A stretch of 64,000 nt of DNA from Brachybacterium sp. UMB0905 (lineage in GTDB: Bacteria > Actinomycetota > Actinomycetes > Actinomycetales > Dermabacteraceae). The notes beneath the pieces were generated by a model, which did not search any database, had not been told where the DNA came from, and was given only the letters and a program-made list of their open reading frames with translations. The position numbers and the translations under genes were made by a program. The DNA is taken from NCBI RefSeq assembly GCF_002871795.1, contig NZ_PNHL01000001.1, positions 100,683 to 164,682 of the forward strand. Direction: 5' to 3'. Within the stretch, counting starts at the first letter, position 1. The number at the start of each line of letters is the position of its first letter. This document shows positions 17,909-27,189 of the stretch, one piece after another.

Positions 17909-18861
17909 GCGAGGCCGCCGGGCATCCGTCGGCCCGCCCCACCGCGCGCATCCCGAGCCTCGCCCGGCCGCTGCTGTCCCTGCTGGCCGCTGTTCTGTGC
18001 GCCGCCGCCGTGATGGCCCTGGCCCGTCTCGCGGTCGGCACCCCGAGCGGACAGCGGCTGGACCAGCTGATCCTCTCCGGCGCTGCACAGCACGACGGGC
18101 TGCTGTCGCAGGTGGCACCGGCGGCGGTGCAGACCGTGAGTCTGCCCGTCATCGCCGCGCTGCTGGGGCTCACGGCGCTGCTGGTGCTGATCCGGCGGCG
18201 CACCGCCCTGCTGCTGCCGCTCGGTGTCGCGGTGCTCGGTGCGAACCTCACCACCCAGGTGCTCAAGCACCTCGTGGTCACCCGCGAGGCCCTCGCCCCG
18301 GGCATCGAGGTGACCCCGAACTCCTTCCCCTCCGGGCACACCACTCTCGCGGCGACAGCCATGATCGCGCTGGTCCTCGCCGCTGGGCGGGTCCGGATCC
18401 TGCTCGCGCCGCTCGGGGCTGCGTGGACGCTCGCCGCCGGGATCGGCACCCTCGTGCTGGGCTGGCATCGGCCCAGTGACGTGATCGGCGCGATCACCGT
18501 CGCCGCCGCCTGGACGTTCCTCGCTCTCGCTATGGATGGGCTGGTGACCCGTGCGCGCCTGCGCCGGGGCGGCTCCGCCCCGGCCCGACGGCGGCTCATC
18601 GGACGGGACCGCACCACCGTCCTCGAGGTCGCCGTGACCGTGCTCATGGGCCTTGTCGGGCTCGCCGCGCTGGGGCTCGGCGTCGTGCGGTTCATCGGGC
18701 TCGGCCTGCCGCTGGACCTGGATGATCCCAGCCAGCAGCTCGCGGCCGTGGATGCCATGACGGCGCTGATCGGTGGCGGCACCGCGGTGTGGCTCGCGCT
18801 CGTGCTCGCCCTGCGCACGCCGACGTCCCTGCGGCGAGCACCCGCTGACCGTGTACCGTGA
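17905..18861 (+). CDS. PAP2-family membrane phosphatase
   Basis: A 318-residue protein with about seven hydrophobic segments and the PAP2 signature: a weak first motif (KHLVVTREAL), FPSGHTTLAA as the second, and GWHRPSDVIGA as the third with the catalytic His. It probably dephosphorylates a lipid phosphate such as undecaprenyl pyrophosphate or phosphatidate on the outer membrane face. The first motif lacks the usual RP ending. The GTG start overlaps the methyltransferase stop (GTGA). Confidence 0.82.
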   Translation: MSEAAGHPSARPTARIPSLARPLLSLLAAVLCAAAVMALARLAVGTPSGQRLDQLILSGAAQHDGLLSQVAPAAVQTVSLPVIAALLGLTALLVLIRRRTALLLPLGVAVLGANLTTQVLKHLVVTREALAPGIEVTPNSFPSGHTTLAATAMIALVLAAGRVRILLAPLGAAWTLAAGIGTLVLGWHRPSDVIGAITVAAAWTFLALAMDGLVTRARLRRGGSAPARRRLIGRDRTTVLEVAVTVLMGLVGLAALGLGVVRFIGLGLPLDLDDPSQQLAAVDAMTALIGGGTAVWLALVLALRTPTSLRRAPADRVP

Positions 18862-18961
18862 GCAGACGCCGCACGGGGGCACCCCGGCCGGCTGGTGATC
18901 TGGCGGCACCCGGCCGCAGCTGATGGGCCGCGCTGAGCGCGGCGAGGAAGGAACACGCACC

Positions 18962-21667
18962 GTGACTGGTGGACGGCATCTGGTGATCGTCGAGTCCCCC
19001 GCGAAGGCTCGCACGATCGCGCGCTACCTGGGGGATGACTACACGGTCCTCGCCTCGGTGGGGCATATCCGCGACATCCCCGTCCCCCGTGACCTGCCCG
19101 CCGACATGAAGAAGGGCCCCTACGGCAAGTTCGGGGTGGACGTCGACTCCGGTTTCGACCCGTACTACGTGGTCAGCCCCGATAAGAAGAAGACCGTCGC
19201 GGAGCTGAAGAAGGCCCTCAAAGAGGCCGACACCCTCTACCTCGCCACGGATGAGGACCGCGAGGGTGAGGCGATCGCCTGGCATCTGCTGGAGACGCTG
19301 AAGCCCAAGAAGTCCCTGCCGGTCAAGCGCATGGTCTTCCACGAGATCACCAAGGACGCCATTGCCGAGGCGCTGCGCACCACCCGCGACATCGACACCC
19401 ACCTGGTGGATGCGCAGGAGACCCGTCGGATCCTGGATCGCCTGGTGGGCTTCGAGCTCTCCCCCGTGCTGTGGCGCAAGATCAAGCCCAGCCTGTCGGC
19501 GGGCCGCGTGCAGTCGGTCGCGACCCGCCTCGTGGTCGAGCGTGAGCGGGAGCGTATGGCCTTCGTACCCGCCGACTATTGGGATGTGACCGGCACGTTT
19601 GCCGCCGAACCGGCGTCGGGCGCCGATGCCCCCGCCTTCACCGCCCGCATCGCCACGGTGGATGGCTCCCGGGTGGCCACCGGCTCGGATTTCGCCGACG
19701 ACGGCACCCTCAAGCCCAAGGCGAAGAACGCGACGGTGCTCACCGAGGCGTCGACCCGTGAGCTTGTGACCGCGCTTGAGGACGCCCCCGCGACGGTCAC
19801 GGGCCTGGAGTCCAAGCCGTACACCCGTCGGCCCGCCGCCCCCTTCACCACCTCCTCCCTGCAGCAGGAGGCGAGCCGGAAGCTGCACCTCGGCGCCCGC
19901 CAGGCGATGCGGGTGGCGCAGTCGCTGTACGAGAACGGCTACATCACGTATATGCGTACCGACTCGGTGACGCTCTCCGGTGAGGCGATTCGGGCCTCCC
20001 GGGCGCAGGCCGCGGAGCTGTACGGCTCCCAGTTCGTGCCCGAGAAGCCCCGCTACTACCAGAACAAGTCCCAGGCCGCGCAGGAGGCGCATGAGGCGAT
20101 CCGCCCCGCGGGGGATCATTTCCGCACCCCCGCCGAGGTGGCCGGGAAGCTCTCCGGGGACGAGTTCCGCCTGTACGAGCTGATCTGGAAGCGCACTATC
20201 GCCTCCCAGATGGCCGATGCGAAGGGCACCACCTCCTCGGTGGAGCTGACCCTTACGCGCAACGAGCGCACCGCGACGTTCCGCGCCTCCGGCACCGTGA
20301 TCACGTTCCGGGGCTTCCTCGCCGCCTATGAGGAGGGACGGGATGCCACCCGCTACGGCGAGGACGAGCGCGGCGACAAGCGTCTGCCGCAGATGAGCGA
20401 GGGCCAGCAGCTGGACACCCGGGAGCTGGCGCCTGACGGGCACACCACTACCCCGCCGCCCCGCTACACCGAGGCCTCGCTCGTGCGGGCCCTCGAGGAG
20501 CGCGGCATCGGCCGCCCCTCCACCTACGCGTCCACCGTCGCGACCATTCAGGACCGCGGGTACGTGTTGCGCCGCGGCACGGCGCTGGTGCCCTCGTGGA
20601 CAGCGTTCGCGGTGGTGCGCCTGCTGGAGGAGCATTTCGGCACCTTCATCGACTATGACTTCACCGCGCAGATGGAGCAGAGGCTCGACCATATGGCGCG
20701 CGGTGAGCTGGGGCGCGCCGAGTACCTCGAGGAGTTCTACCGCGGCGATGGCAGCGAGGGCCCCATCGGCCTGAAGCCCATGGTCGATGACCTCGGGGAG
20801 ATCGACGCCCGGGCCATCAACTCGATCGATATCGGCGAAGGGATCAGCCTGCGGGTGGGCCGCTACGGCGCCTACCTCGAGCGTCCCGCCCGCGATGCCA
20901 ACGGTGAGCTGATCGAGGGGGCGGATCCGCAGCGCGCGAACGTCGCCGATGATGTGGCGCCCGATGAGCTGGACGTCGAGCGGGCGAAGGAGCTGCTGGA
21001 GCGGGCGAAGGACGACGGGAAGGTGCTGGGCACCGACCCGGCCACCGGCCACGACATCGTCGCCAAGGACGGGCGCTACGGCCCCTACGTCACCGAGGTG
21101 CTGCCTGAGGCCACTGACGACAGCGGCAAGCCGCTGCCGAAGACCAAGCAGCCCAAACCCCGCACGGCCTCGCTGCTGAAGTCCATGGAGCTCTCGACGG
21201 TGACGCTCGAGGACGCCCTGAAGCTGCTGAGCCTGCCGCGCGTGGTGGGCACCGACGCCGACGGCACCGAGATCACCGCGCAGAACGGCCGTTATGGCCC
21301 CTACCTCAAGAAGGGCACCGACTCGCGGTCCCTGACCAGCGAGGAGCAGATCTTCACGATCACCCTCGAGGAGGCGCTGAAGATCTACGCGGAGCCCAAG
21401 CGTCGCGGTCGGGCCGCTGCGAAGCCACCGCTGAAGGAGCTGGGCACCGATCCCACCTCGGGCAAGCCCATCGTCATCAAGGACGGCCGTTTCGGCCCGT
21501 ACATCACCGACGGCACGACGAACGTCTCGCTGCGCTCCACAGAGCGGATCGAGGACATCACCGAGCAGATCGCGGTGGACAAGCTGGCGGAGAAGCGCGC
21601 CAAGGGCCCCGCGAAGAAGCCCGCCCGGCGCACCAGCACGCGCAAGCGCTCTACCACCAAGAAGTGA
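18962..21667 (+). CDS. topA: DNA topoisomerase I
   Basis: A 901-residue type IA topoisomerase that relaxes negative supercoils. The N-terminal TOPRIM domain begins LVIVESPAKARTIARYLG and holds DEDREGEAIAWHL; the catalytic Tyr lies in GYITYMRTDS. The C-terminus has four repeated blocks of the form NGRYGPYLKKG (20830-21540), as in actinobacterial TopA, in place of Cys4 zinc fingers, and ends in a very basic tail (KKPARRTSTRKRSTTKK). The start is taken as GTG 18962, where the conserved sequence begins, with AAGGA upstream; an ATG at 18923 is in frame but adds an unconserved leader. Confidence 0.95.
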   Translation: MTGGRHLVIVESPAKARTIARYLGDDYTVLASVGHIRDIPVPRDLPADMKKGPYGKFGVDVDSGFDPYYVVSPDKKKTVAELKKALKEADTLYLATDEDREGEAIAWHLLETLKPKKSLPVKRMVFHEITKDAIAEALRTTRDIDTHLVDAQETRRILDRLVGFELSPVLWRKIKPSLSAGRVQSVATRLVVERERERMAFVPADYWDVTGTFAAEPASGADAPAFTARIATVDGSRVATGSDFADDGTLKPKAKNATVLTEASTRELVTALEDAPATVTGLESKPYTRRPAAPFTTSSLQQEASRKLHLGARQAMRVAQSLYENGYITYMRTDSVTLSGEAIRASRAQAAELYGSQFVPEKPRYYQNKSQAAQEAHEAIRPAGDHFRTPAEVAGKLSGDEFRLYELIWKRTIASQMADAKGTTSSVELTLTRNERTATFRASGTVITFRGFLAAYEEGRDATRYGEDERGDKRLPQMSEGQQLDTRELAPDGHTTTPPPRYTEASLVRALEERGIGRPSTYASTVATIQDRGYVLRRGTALVPSWTAFAVVRLLEEHFGTFIDYDFTAQMEQRLDHMARGELGRAEYLEEFYRGDGSEGPIGLKPMVDDLGEIDARAINSIDIGEGISLRVGRYGAYLERPARDANGELIEGADPQRANVADDVAPDELDVERAKELLERAKDDGKVLGTDPATGHDIVAKDGRYGPYVTEVLPEATDDSGKPLPKTKQPKPRTASLLKSMELSTVTLEDALKLLSLPRVVGTDADGTEITAQNGRYGPYLKKGTDSRSLTSEEQIFTITLEEALKIYAEPKRRGRAAAKPPLKELGTDPTSGKPIVIKDGRFGPYITDGTTNVSLRSTERIEDITEQIAVDKLAEKRAKGPAKKPARRTSTRKRSTTKK

Positions 21668-21846
21668 GCGAGCGCATCGCGCGCTGAGCGATCCCATCCG
21701 GCCACCCGGCAAAATGGTCGGATGTCACGGGGACACAACGTTTCTCCGCATGACCCGGGCGGTGCTGTCTGCTGCCGAAAAGCCTTAACTCGAGGGCTAG
21801 AGTTGAAGCGAACCCGTTCATCAGAGACGATGCAAGGAGTATTCCC

Positions 21847-23190
21847 ATGCGAGTGAATCCCACCCGGCGCGCGATGCTCGGCGGCGCCGCGGCCGCCACA
21901 GCGTTCGGCTTGGCCGGCTGCCTGGCGAACCCAGACGAGAAGGGCGGCGGTGAAGGCGGCGGCTCCGCCGGCGGCAATGCCGGGGACGGCACCGTCACCA
22001 TCCTCGGCAACTTCGGTGGTGTGGAGGCCGAGGGCTTCAATGCGGCGCTGAAGTCGTTCTCCGAGGAATCGGGCATCACCGTCGAGTACACCTCCGACCA
22101 GGACTTCGTGAACACCATCCGCACCCGCGCCGGTGCGGGCGATGCCCCGGATATCGCGCTGTTCCCGCAGCCGGGTGCGCTGCTGCAGATGGCGCAGGAG
22201 GGGCACATCGCCCCGATCGAGGATTACCTGGACGTGGAGGGCCTGAAGTCCACGCTGATCGCCGGCTTCCTGGAGTCCGCGACCGCGGAGGACGGCACGA
22301 TCTACGGCGCCCCGATGCGTCTGGCCGTGAAGTCCCTGGTCTGGTACCCCATCAAGGCCTATGAGGAGGGCGGCTGGAACGCTGAGCCGGCCACCTTCCA
22401 GGAGCTCATGAAGATCGGCGACGAGATCAAGGACAGCGGGATCGCCCCCTGGTCCGATGCGTGGAACGCCGATCAGGCCACCGGCTGGGTGGGCACCGAC
22501 TGGCTCGAGGAGTTCGTGCTGCGCATGCACGGCCCGGACGTCTACGACCAGTGGACCAAGCACGAGATCCCCTTCAACGACCCGCAGATCCTGGAGTCCC
22601 TGGACGCGCTGGGCGAACTGCTCAAGGGCGAGGGCAATGTGCTGGGCGGCTCCCAGACCATCCTGAACACCGCGTTTTCCGAGGCGATTCTGCCGCTGTT
22701 CGAGGAGGAACCGCGGGCGATGCTGCACCGTCAGGGCAACTTCGTCACCGGCTTCCTGCCCGAAGAGATCCAGGCCGATATGGACAACCAGGTGGGCGTG
22801 TTCGCACTCCCGCAGTGGGAAGGCGGCTACTCCGAGGGCAACCCGATCATGGGCGGCGGCGACCTCGCAGCCCTGTTCAACAAGGAGGACGACGAGGCCA
22901 AGAAGGTCATGGAGTTCATCACCTCCGCGGACTTCGGTGCCGAGTGGGCCGAGGCCGGCGGCTGGCTGAGCCCCCACCAGAGCTTCGACACCTCCCTCTA
23001 CAGCGACGAGATCACCCGCCAGGTCGCGGAGATCGCCTCCGAGGCGGCCGTGTTCCGCTTCGACGGCTCGGATCTCATGCCCGGTGAGGTGGGCGGCGGC
23101 TCCTTCTGGACCGCGATGAACGAGTGGATCGGCGACGAGAAGACCTCCCAGGAGGCCCTGGACGCCGTCGAGGAGTCGTGGCCGGCGTGA
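21847..23190 (+). CDS. Sugar ABC transporter substrate-binding lipoprotein
   Basis: A 447-residue periplasmic-type binding protein. It has a Tat-like N-terminus (NPTRRAMLGG), a lipobox LAGC with Cys-25, a Gly/Ser linker to residue 50, and then a family 1 solute-binding fold of the kind that binds oligosaccharides (alpha-glucoside type: FLESATAEDGTIYGAPMRLAVKSLVWYP). ATG follows AAGGAG. The 179-bp upstream gap holds the likely promoter and a partly symmetric TGAA..TTCA 17-mer near 21800, a possible but weak LacI-type site. First gene of a three-gene importer. Confidence 0.88.
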   Translation: MRVNPTRRAMLGGAAAATAFGLAGCLANPDEKGGGEGGGSAGGNAGDGTVTILGNFGGVEAEGFNAALKSFSEESGITVEYTSDQDFVNTIRTRAGAGDAPDIALFPQPGALLQMAQEGHIAPIEDYLDVEGLKSTLIAGFLESATAEDGTIYGAPMRLAVKSLVWYPIKAYEEGGWNAEPATFQELMKIGDEIKDSGIAPWSDAWNADQATGWVGTDWLEEFVLRMHGPDVYDQWTKHEIPFNDPQILESLDALGELLKGEGNVLGGSQTILNTAFSEAILPLFEEEPRAMLHRQGNFVTGFLPEEIQADMDNQVGVFALPQWEGGYSEGNPIMGGGDLAALFNKEDDEAKKVMEFITSADFGAEWAEAGGWLSPHQSFDTSLYSDEITRQVAEIASEAAVFRFDGSDLMPGEVGGGSFWTAMNEWIGDEKTSQEALDAVEESWPA

Positions 23191-24350
23191 GTGAGGGCAG
23201 CACAGCTGTTCAGGAGCCCGCCTCCAGCACGGAGGCGGGCTCCGCCGCACCATCGGGCACCGGTGCCCGGCCCGGCCGCCTGATCCTGGGCGCTCTCGGC
23301 GCGATCGGCACGATCTACCTGATGTGCACGATCTTCCTCGCCTTCGCGTGGTACCCGAAGGTGTTCTTCCACTCCCAGATCCTCATCGGCCTGCTGGGCC
23401 TGGTGGTGGGAATCGGCGGAGCGATCGTCTTCTTCTGGTTCTTGAACATGGCGATCGAGGGTCTGCCCGCCCGGTTCGCGCGCGGGTTGATCCCCTACGC
23501 CTTCCTGCTGCCGGGGTTCTCTCTGATCGGGTTGATGCTGGTGTATCCGACGGTGCAGACCGTCGTGTACTCCTTCGCGAACAAGAACTCCACCGCCTGG
23601 GTGGGGATGCGCAACTACCAGGAGATCTTCGCCTCGAAGGGGTTCTGGACGGCGCTGACGAACAACCTGCTGTGGGTGCTGGTGGTGCCGATCATCACCG
23701 TGGCGTTCGGTCTGCTGGTCGCGGTGCTGGCGGACAAGCTCTCCGCCTCCGGGGAGAAGGCGGCGAAGTCCTTCATCTTCCTGCCGATGGCGATCAGCTT
23801 CGTGGGCGCCTCGACGATCTGGGGTCTGATCTACGCCTACAACTCCCCCGGGGCGGAGCAGACCGGTCTGCTCAACGCCATCGTGGTGGCGCTCGGCGGT
23901 GAGCCGCAGACCTGGCTGCAGATGAGCGACTTCCGCCTGAACTCGCTGCTGCTGATGGTGATCTTGATCTGGTTGCAGACGGGATTTGCGATGGTGCTGC
24001 TGAGCTCGGCGATCAAGGCGGTGCCGGAGGACACCGTGGAGGCCGGGCGGATCGACGGCGCGGGCGAGTTCCGGATCTTCTGGCAGATCATCTTCCCGCA
24101 GGTGCGTGCGGCGGTGCTGGCGGTGTTCATCACCGTGCTGATCGTGGTGCTGAAGGTCTTCGACATCGTGTACGTGATGACCAATGGGCGCAACAGCACC
24201 GATGTGATCGCGAACCTGTTCTTCCGCAAGCTGTTCACCGAGCAGAACGCCGGACACGCGGCCGCGGTCGTCGTCGTGCTGCTGCTTCTGGTGATGCCGG
24301 TGGTGTTCTACCAGATCCATTCGTACCGCAAGCTGGAGGAGGAGCGATGA
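23187..24350 (+). CDS. Sugar ABC transporter permease (MalF-like)
   Basis: A 387-residue inner-membrane permease with about eight hydrophobic segments; the first two pairs lie before the conserved core, as in MalF-type subunits. The EAA loop for ATPase contact reads DTVEAGRIDGAGEFRIFWQ. The GTG start overlaps the stop of the binding-protein gene (GTGA); about 25 residues of Ala/Ser/Glu-rich sequence precede the first helix. Works with the next gene as a heterodimer. Confidence 0.88.
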   Translation: MSEGSTAVQEPASSTEAGSAAPSGTGARPGRLILGALGAIGTIYLMCTIFLAFAWYPKVFFHSQILIGLLGLVVGIGGAIVFFWFLNMAIEGLPARFARGLIPYAFLLPGFSLIGLMLVYPTVQTVVYSFANKNSTAWVGMRNYQEIFASKGFWTALTNNLLWVLVVPIITVAFGLLVAVLADKLSASGEKAAKSFIFLPMAISFVGASTIWGLIYAYNSPGAEQTGLLNAIVVALGGEPQTWLQMSDFRLNSLLLMVILIWLQTGFAMVLLSSAIKAVPEDTVEAGRIDGAGEFRIFWQIIFPQVRAAVLAVFITVLIVVLKVFDIVYVMTNGRNSTDVIANLFFRKLFTEQNAGHAAAVVVVLLLLVMPVVFYQIHSYRKLEEER

Positions 24351-25213
24351 GCGTCGGACGCATGAAGGACGGTCGTCGCCGCTCCCCGGTGGCGATCGTG
24401 GTGATGGTGGTGCTGGCGATCCTGTGGACGCTGCCCACCTTCGGGATGCTGGTCACGAGCTTCCGTTCACGCACCGATGCAGCGACCTCCGGCTGGTGGT
24501 CGGCGCTGCTGAATCCGTTCGAGGCCTCGTGGACGCTGGACAACTACCAGCGGCTGTTCGAGAACACCCCGGTGGGTGGGACGCTGCTGAACTCGGTGGT
24601 GGTGGCGGTGCCGGCGACGGTGCTGCCGATCATGTTCGCGGCCTTTGCCGCCTACGCCTTCACCTTCATCAAGTTCCCCGCCAAGGAGCTGTTCTTCCTG
24701 CTGGTGGTGGCGCTGATGGTGGTGCCGATCCAGGTGGCGTTCCAGCCGCTGCTGAACCTGCTGGGCCCGCGCGGCCTGGGGATCTCGGGACAGTTCGTGG
24801 CCGTGTGGCTGCTGCACACGGGCTTCGGCATGCCGCTGGCGATCTACATCCTGCGCAACTACATGAGCGGTCTGCCGTACTCGGTGATCGAGTCCGCGAA
24901 GATCGACGGCGCCACGCACTACCAGACGTTCTGGCGTCTGGTGGCGCCGATGTCCGCCCCGGCGATCGCCGCGTTCGCGACGCTGCAGTTCCTGTGGGTG
25001 TGGAACGACCTGCTGATCGCCCGTCTGTTCCTGGGCGGCGGCTCGAACACCACGATCATCGTGGCGCTGCAGCAGCTGCTGGGCACGCAGGGTCAGGGCG
25101 CGGAGCTGCTGACCGCGGGCGCGTTCATGTCGATGCTGATCCCGCTGATCGTGTTCTTTGCGCTGCAGAACTTCCTGGTGCGCGGCATGACGGCGGGTTC
25201 CGTCAAGGGTTGA
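24347..25213 (+). CDS. Sugar ABC transporter permease (MalG-like)
   Basis: A 288-residue permease with six hydrophobic segments. The EAA loop reads VIESAKIDGATHYQTFWRL, and the tail ends in LVRGMTAGSVKG, typical of MalG-type subunits. ATGA-coupled to the preceding permease. No ATP-binding subunit follows, so this importer probably shares a housekeeping MsiK-type ATPase encoded elsewhere, as is usual in actinobacteria. Confidence 0.9.
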   Translation: MSVGRMKDGRRRSPVAIVVMVVLAILWTLPTFGMLVTSFRSRTDAATSGWWSALLNPFEASWTLDNYQRLFENTPVGGTLLNSVVVAVPATVLPIMFAAFAAYAFTFIKFPAKELFFLLVVALMVVPIQVAFQPLLNLLGPRGLGISGQFVAVWLLHTGFGMPLAIYILRNYMSGLPYSVIESAKIDGATHYQTFWRLVAPMSAPAIAAFATLQFLWVWNDLLIARLFLGGGSNTTIIVALQQLLGTQGQGAELLTAGAFMSMLIPLIVFFALQNFLVRGMTAGSVKG

Positions 25214-25251
25214 TCGACGTACTGCGAGCTTGCGAGCGGTAGGAGATCAAC
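25208..25251. repeat. Dispersed palindromic repeat, single copy
   Basis: GGTTGATC (25208-25215) and GATCAACC (25244-25251) bracket a core related to ACGTRCTGCGAG and GCGAGCGGKAGGAG. The reverse complement matches the core of the two tandem units at 50877-50984. It covers the stop codon of the second permease gene and may serve as its terminator. Confidence 0.65.
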
Positions 25252-25411
25252 CAATCGAGCAGAGGGTTAAGGCCCCAGCCTTCCCCGCCCCACGATTCCG
25301 CTCCCCGCGGAACCTTCTGCACAGCGCCCCCGACGCCGCCCCGGTGTCGGGGGCGCTGGGTAGATTGGAGGCATGACCCCGAGCGTTGACCCGCGCGAGG
25401 AGCCGTCTGAC

Positions 25412-26461
25412 ATGACAGCGTCCCTCGTCCTGCCCGCCACGACGATCCCGGATCCGGCGACAGCGCCGGGCCTGCGCTGGGGGGTGATCTCCCCGGGGCA
25501 TATCGCCGATCAGTTCACCGCCACGATGCATCGGGCGACGGTCTCCCGCGTGGTCTCGGTGGTCTCCCGCTCCGCCGAGCGGGCTGCGGCCTTCGCTGAG
25601 AAGCACGGCATCGAGCGCCCCTTCGATGCGGTCGGGGACATGCTCGCCGCAGGCGGCATCGATGCGGTGTACATCGCCTCCCCGCACGCCCAGCATCGGG
25701 ACCTGGCCCGGCCGGTGCTCGAGGCGGGGGTACCGGTGCTGGTGGAGAAGGCTTTCACGCTGAACGAGACGCAGAGCCGGGAGCTGCTGGACCTGGCGCG
25801 CGAGCGCGGGGTGCTGGCGATGGAGGCGATGTGGTCGCGCTTCCTGCCGCAGTACGACGTGCTGCGCCAGGTCATCGCCGAGGGTGTGCTGGGCGAGATC
25901 GTGGAGGTCGCCGCCGATCACGGGCAGGCGTTCCCGATGGATCCGACGCATCGCCTGCATGATCCGGCGCTGGGCGGCGGCGCGCTGCTGGACCTGGGCG
26001 TGTACCCGATCTCCTTCGCCCAGATGATCCTCGGCGACCTCACGGACCTGCAGGTCACCGGCGAGTGCACAGAGCTCGGCGTGGATGCGTACGCGGCGCT
26101 CACCGCGCGCGGCACCCGCGGGGGCGTCGCGCGGCTGGCCACCACGCTGCACGCGCAGACCGCGAACACCGCGGTGGTCACGGGCACGCAGGGCCGCGCC
26201 CAACTCGGGGGCCCACAGCCGTTCTACGCCCCCGGTGATCTCACCGTGACGCTCCTCGATGGGCGCAGCGCGACCGTCTCGCATCCGGCGGATCTCGGGG
26301 ACGGCATGGCCTATGAGATCGCAGAGGCGGCGCGCCGGATCAGTGCCGGGGATCTCGAATCACCACTCATGAGCTGGGAGGACACCCTGTCGGTGATGCG
26401 CACGATGGATCAGGCCCGCGCCGCCCTTGGCGTCGTGTACCCCGGGGAGGAGGCGGCATGA
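25412..26461 (+). CDS. Gfo/Idh/MocA-family oxidoreductase
   Basis: A 349-residue NAD(P)-dependent dehydrogenase. The Rossmann start is RWGVISPGHIADQF; the catalytic Lys lies in PVLVEKAFTLNETQS and the C-terminal substrate domain contains GGGALLDLGVYPI. Members act on sugars, inositols or dihydrodiols; this one resembles the glucose-fructose oxidoreductase / trans-dihydrodiol dehydrogenase branch. ATG 25412 has GAGGAG nine bases upstream; ATG 25373 is also in frame. It follows the sugar importer after 198 bp and overlaps tmk (ATGA). Confidence 0.83.
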   Translation: MTASLVLPATTIPDPATAPGLRWGVISPGHIADQFTATMHRATVSRVVSVVSRSAERAAAFAEKHGIERPFDAVGDMLAAGGIDAVYIASPHAQHRDLARPVLEAGVPVLVEKAFTLNETQSRELLDLARERGVLAMEAMWSRFLPQYDVLRQVIAEGVLGEIVEVAADHGQAFPMDPTHRLHDPALGGGALLDLGVYPISFAQMILGDLTDLQVTGECTELGVDAYAALTARGTRGGVARLATTLHAQTANTAVVTGTQGRAQLGGPQPFYAPGDLTVTLLDGRSATVSHPADLGDGMAYEIAEAARRISAGDLESPLMSWEDTLSVMRTMDQARAALGVVYPGEEAA

Positions 26462-27189
26462 GCCCGCACGAGACCACGTTCACGCTGCGCGCCCCGGCCA
26501 CGCATCCGCCGCATCGGGGCGTGTTCATCTCCTTCGAAGGCGGGGACGGCGCCGGCAAGACCACGCAGATGCAGATGCTGCACGATCACCTGGTCACCGA
26601 ACGCTCCGTTGCCGAGGATCTGATCCTCACCACCCGCGAGCCCGGCGGCACACCGCTCGGGGAAGCGATCCGCGAGCTGCTGCTGCATGGCGAGCATGTG
26701 GATGCGCGCGCCGAAGCGCTGATGTACGCGGCGGACCGCGCCCATCACATCGCCACCGTCGTGCGCCCCCACCTCTCGCGCGGCGGCCTCGTGCTCTCGG
26801 ACCGCTACCTGGATTCCTCGATCGCCTACCAGGGCGCCGGGCGGGATCTGGAGCCCGAGGACATCGGCTCGCTGTCGCACTGGGCGGTGGGCGGGCTGAT
26901 GCCGCATCGGACGATCCTGCTGGATGTACCGCCGCGCACCCTCGATGAGCGCCGCAGCCCGGAGGGCCGCGACCGCCTCGAGGAGGCGGGCCTGGAGTTC
27001 CATGAGGCGGTGCGCGAGGAGTTCCTCGAGCTCGCCCGGACGGACCCCGGAAGGTTCCGGGTGATCGATGGGACGCTGCCGCGCGAGGAGGTGCACGCCC
27101 AGGTGCTCGAGGGCGTCGCCGAGGTGCTGGCCCTGTTCGACCCCACCTTCGAGCCCGCGGAGCCGCCGCGTCGCCGGGACGAGGAATGA
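26458..27189 (+). CDS. tmk: Thymidylate kinase
   Basis: A 243-residue kinase that phosphorylates dTMP to dTDP. The P-loop FEGGDGAGKTTQ starts at residue 27, preceded by an extended 20-residue leader. TREPGGTPLGEAIRELLL and DRYLDSSIAYQGAGR are the family's substrate motifs; the LID region includes ERRSPEGRDRLEEAG. ATGA-coupled on both sides: to the oxidoreductase gene before and holB after. The tail after residue 220 is Pro/Arg rich. Confidence 0.93.
   Translation: MSPHETTFTLRAPATHPPHRGVFISFEGGDGAGKTTQMQMLHDHLVTERSVAEDLILTTREPGGTPLGEAIRELLLHGEHVDARAEALMYAADRAHHIATVVRPHLSRGGLVLSDRYLDSSIAYQGAGRDLEPEDIGSLSHWAVGGLMPHRTILLDVPPRTLDERRSPEGRDRLEEAGLEFHEAVREEFLELARTDPGRFRVIDGTLPREEVHAQVLEGVAEVLALFDPTFEPAEPPRRRDEE

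Noticed and set aside
18692..21712. A 1006-codon open frame on the strand opposite topA
   Set aside because: Shadow of topA caused by high GC; its composition is His/Leu/Gly/Arg rich with no domain, and topA motifs are unambiguous.
21795..21815. TGAA..TTCA element before the sugar-binding protein
   Set aside because: Only the four outer bases on each side are symmetric; too weak to call an operator.
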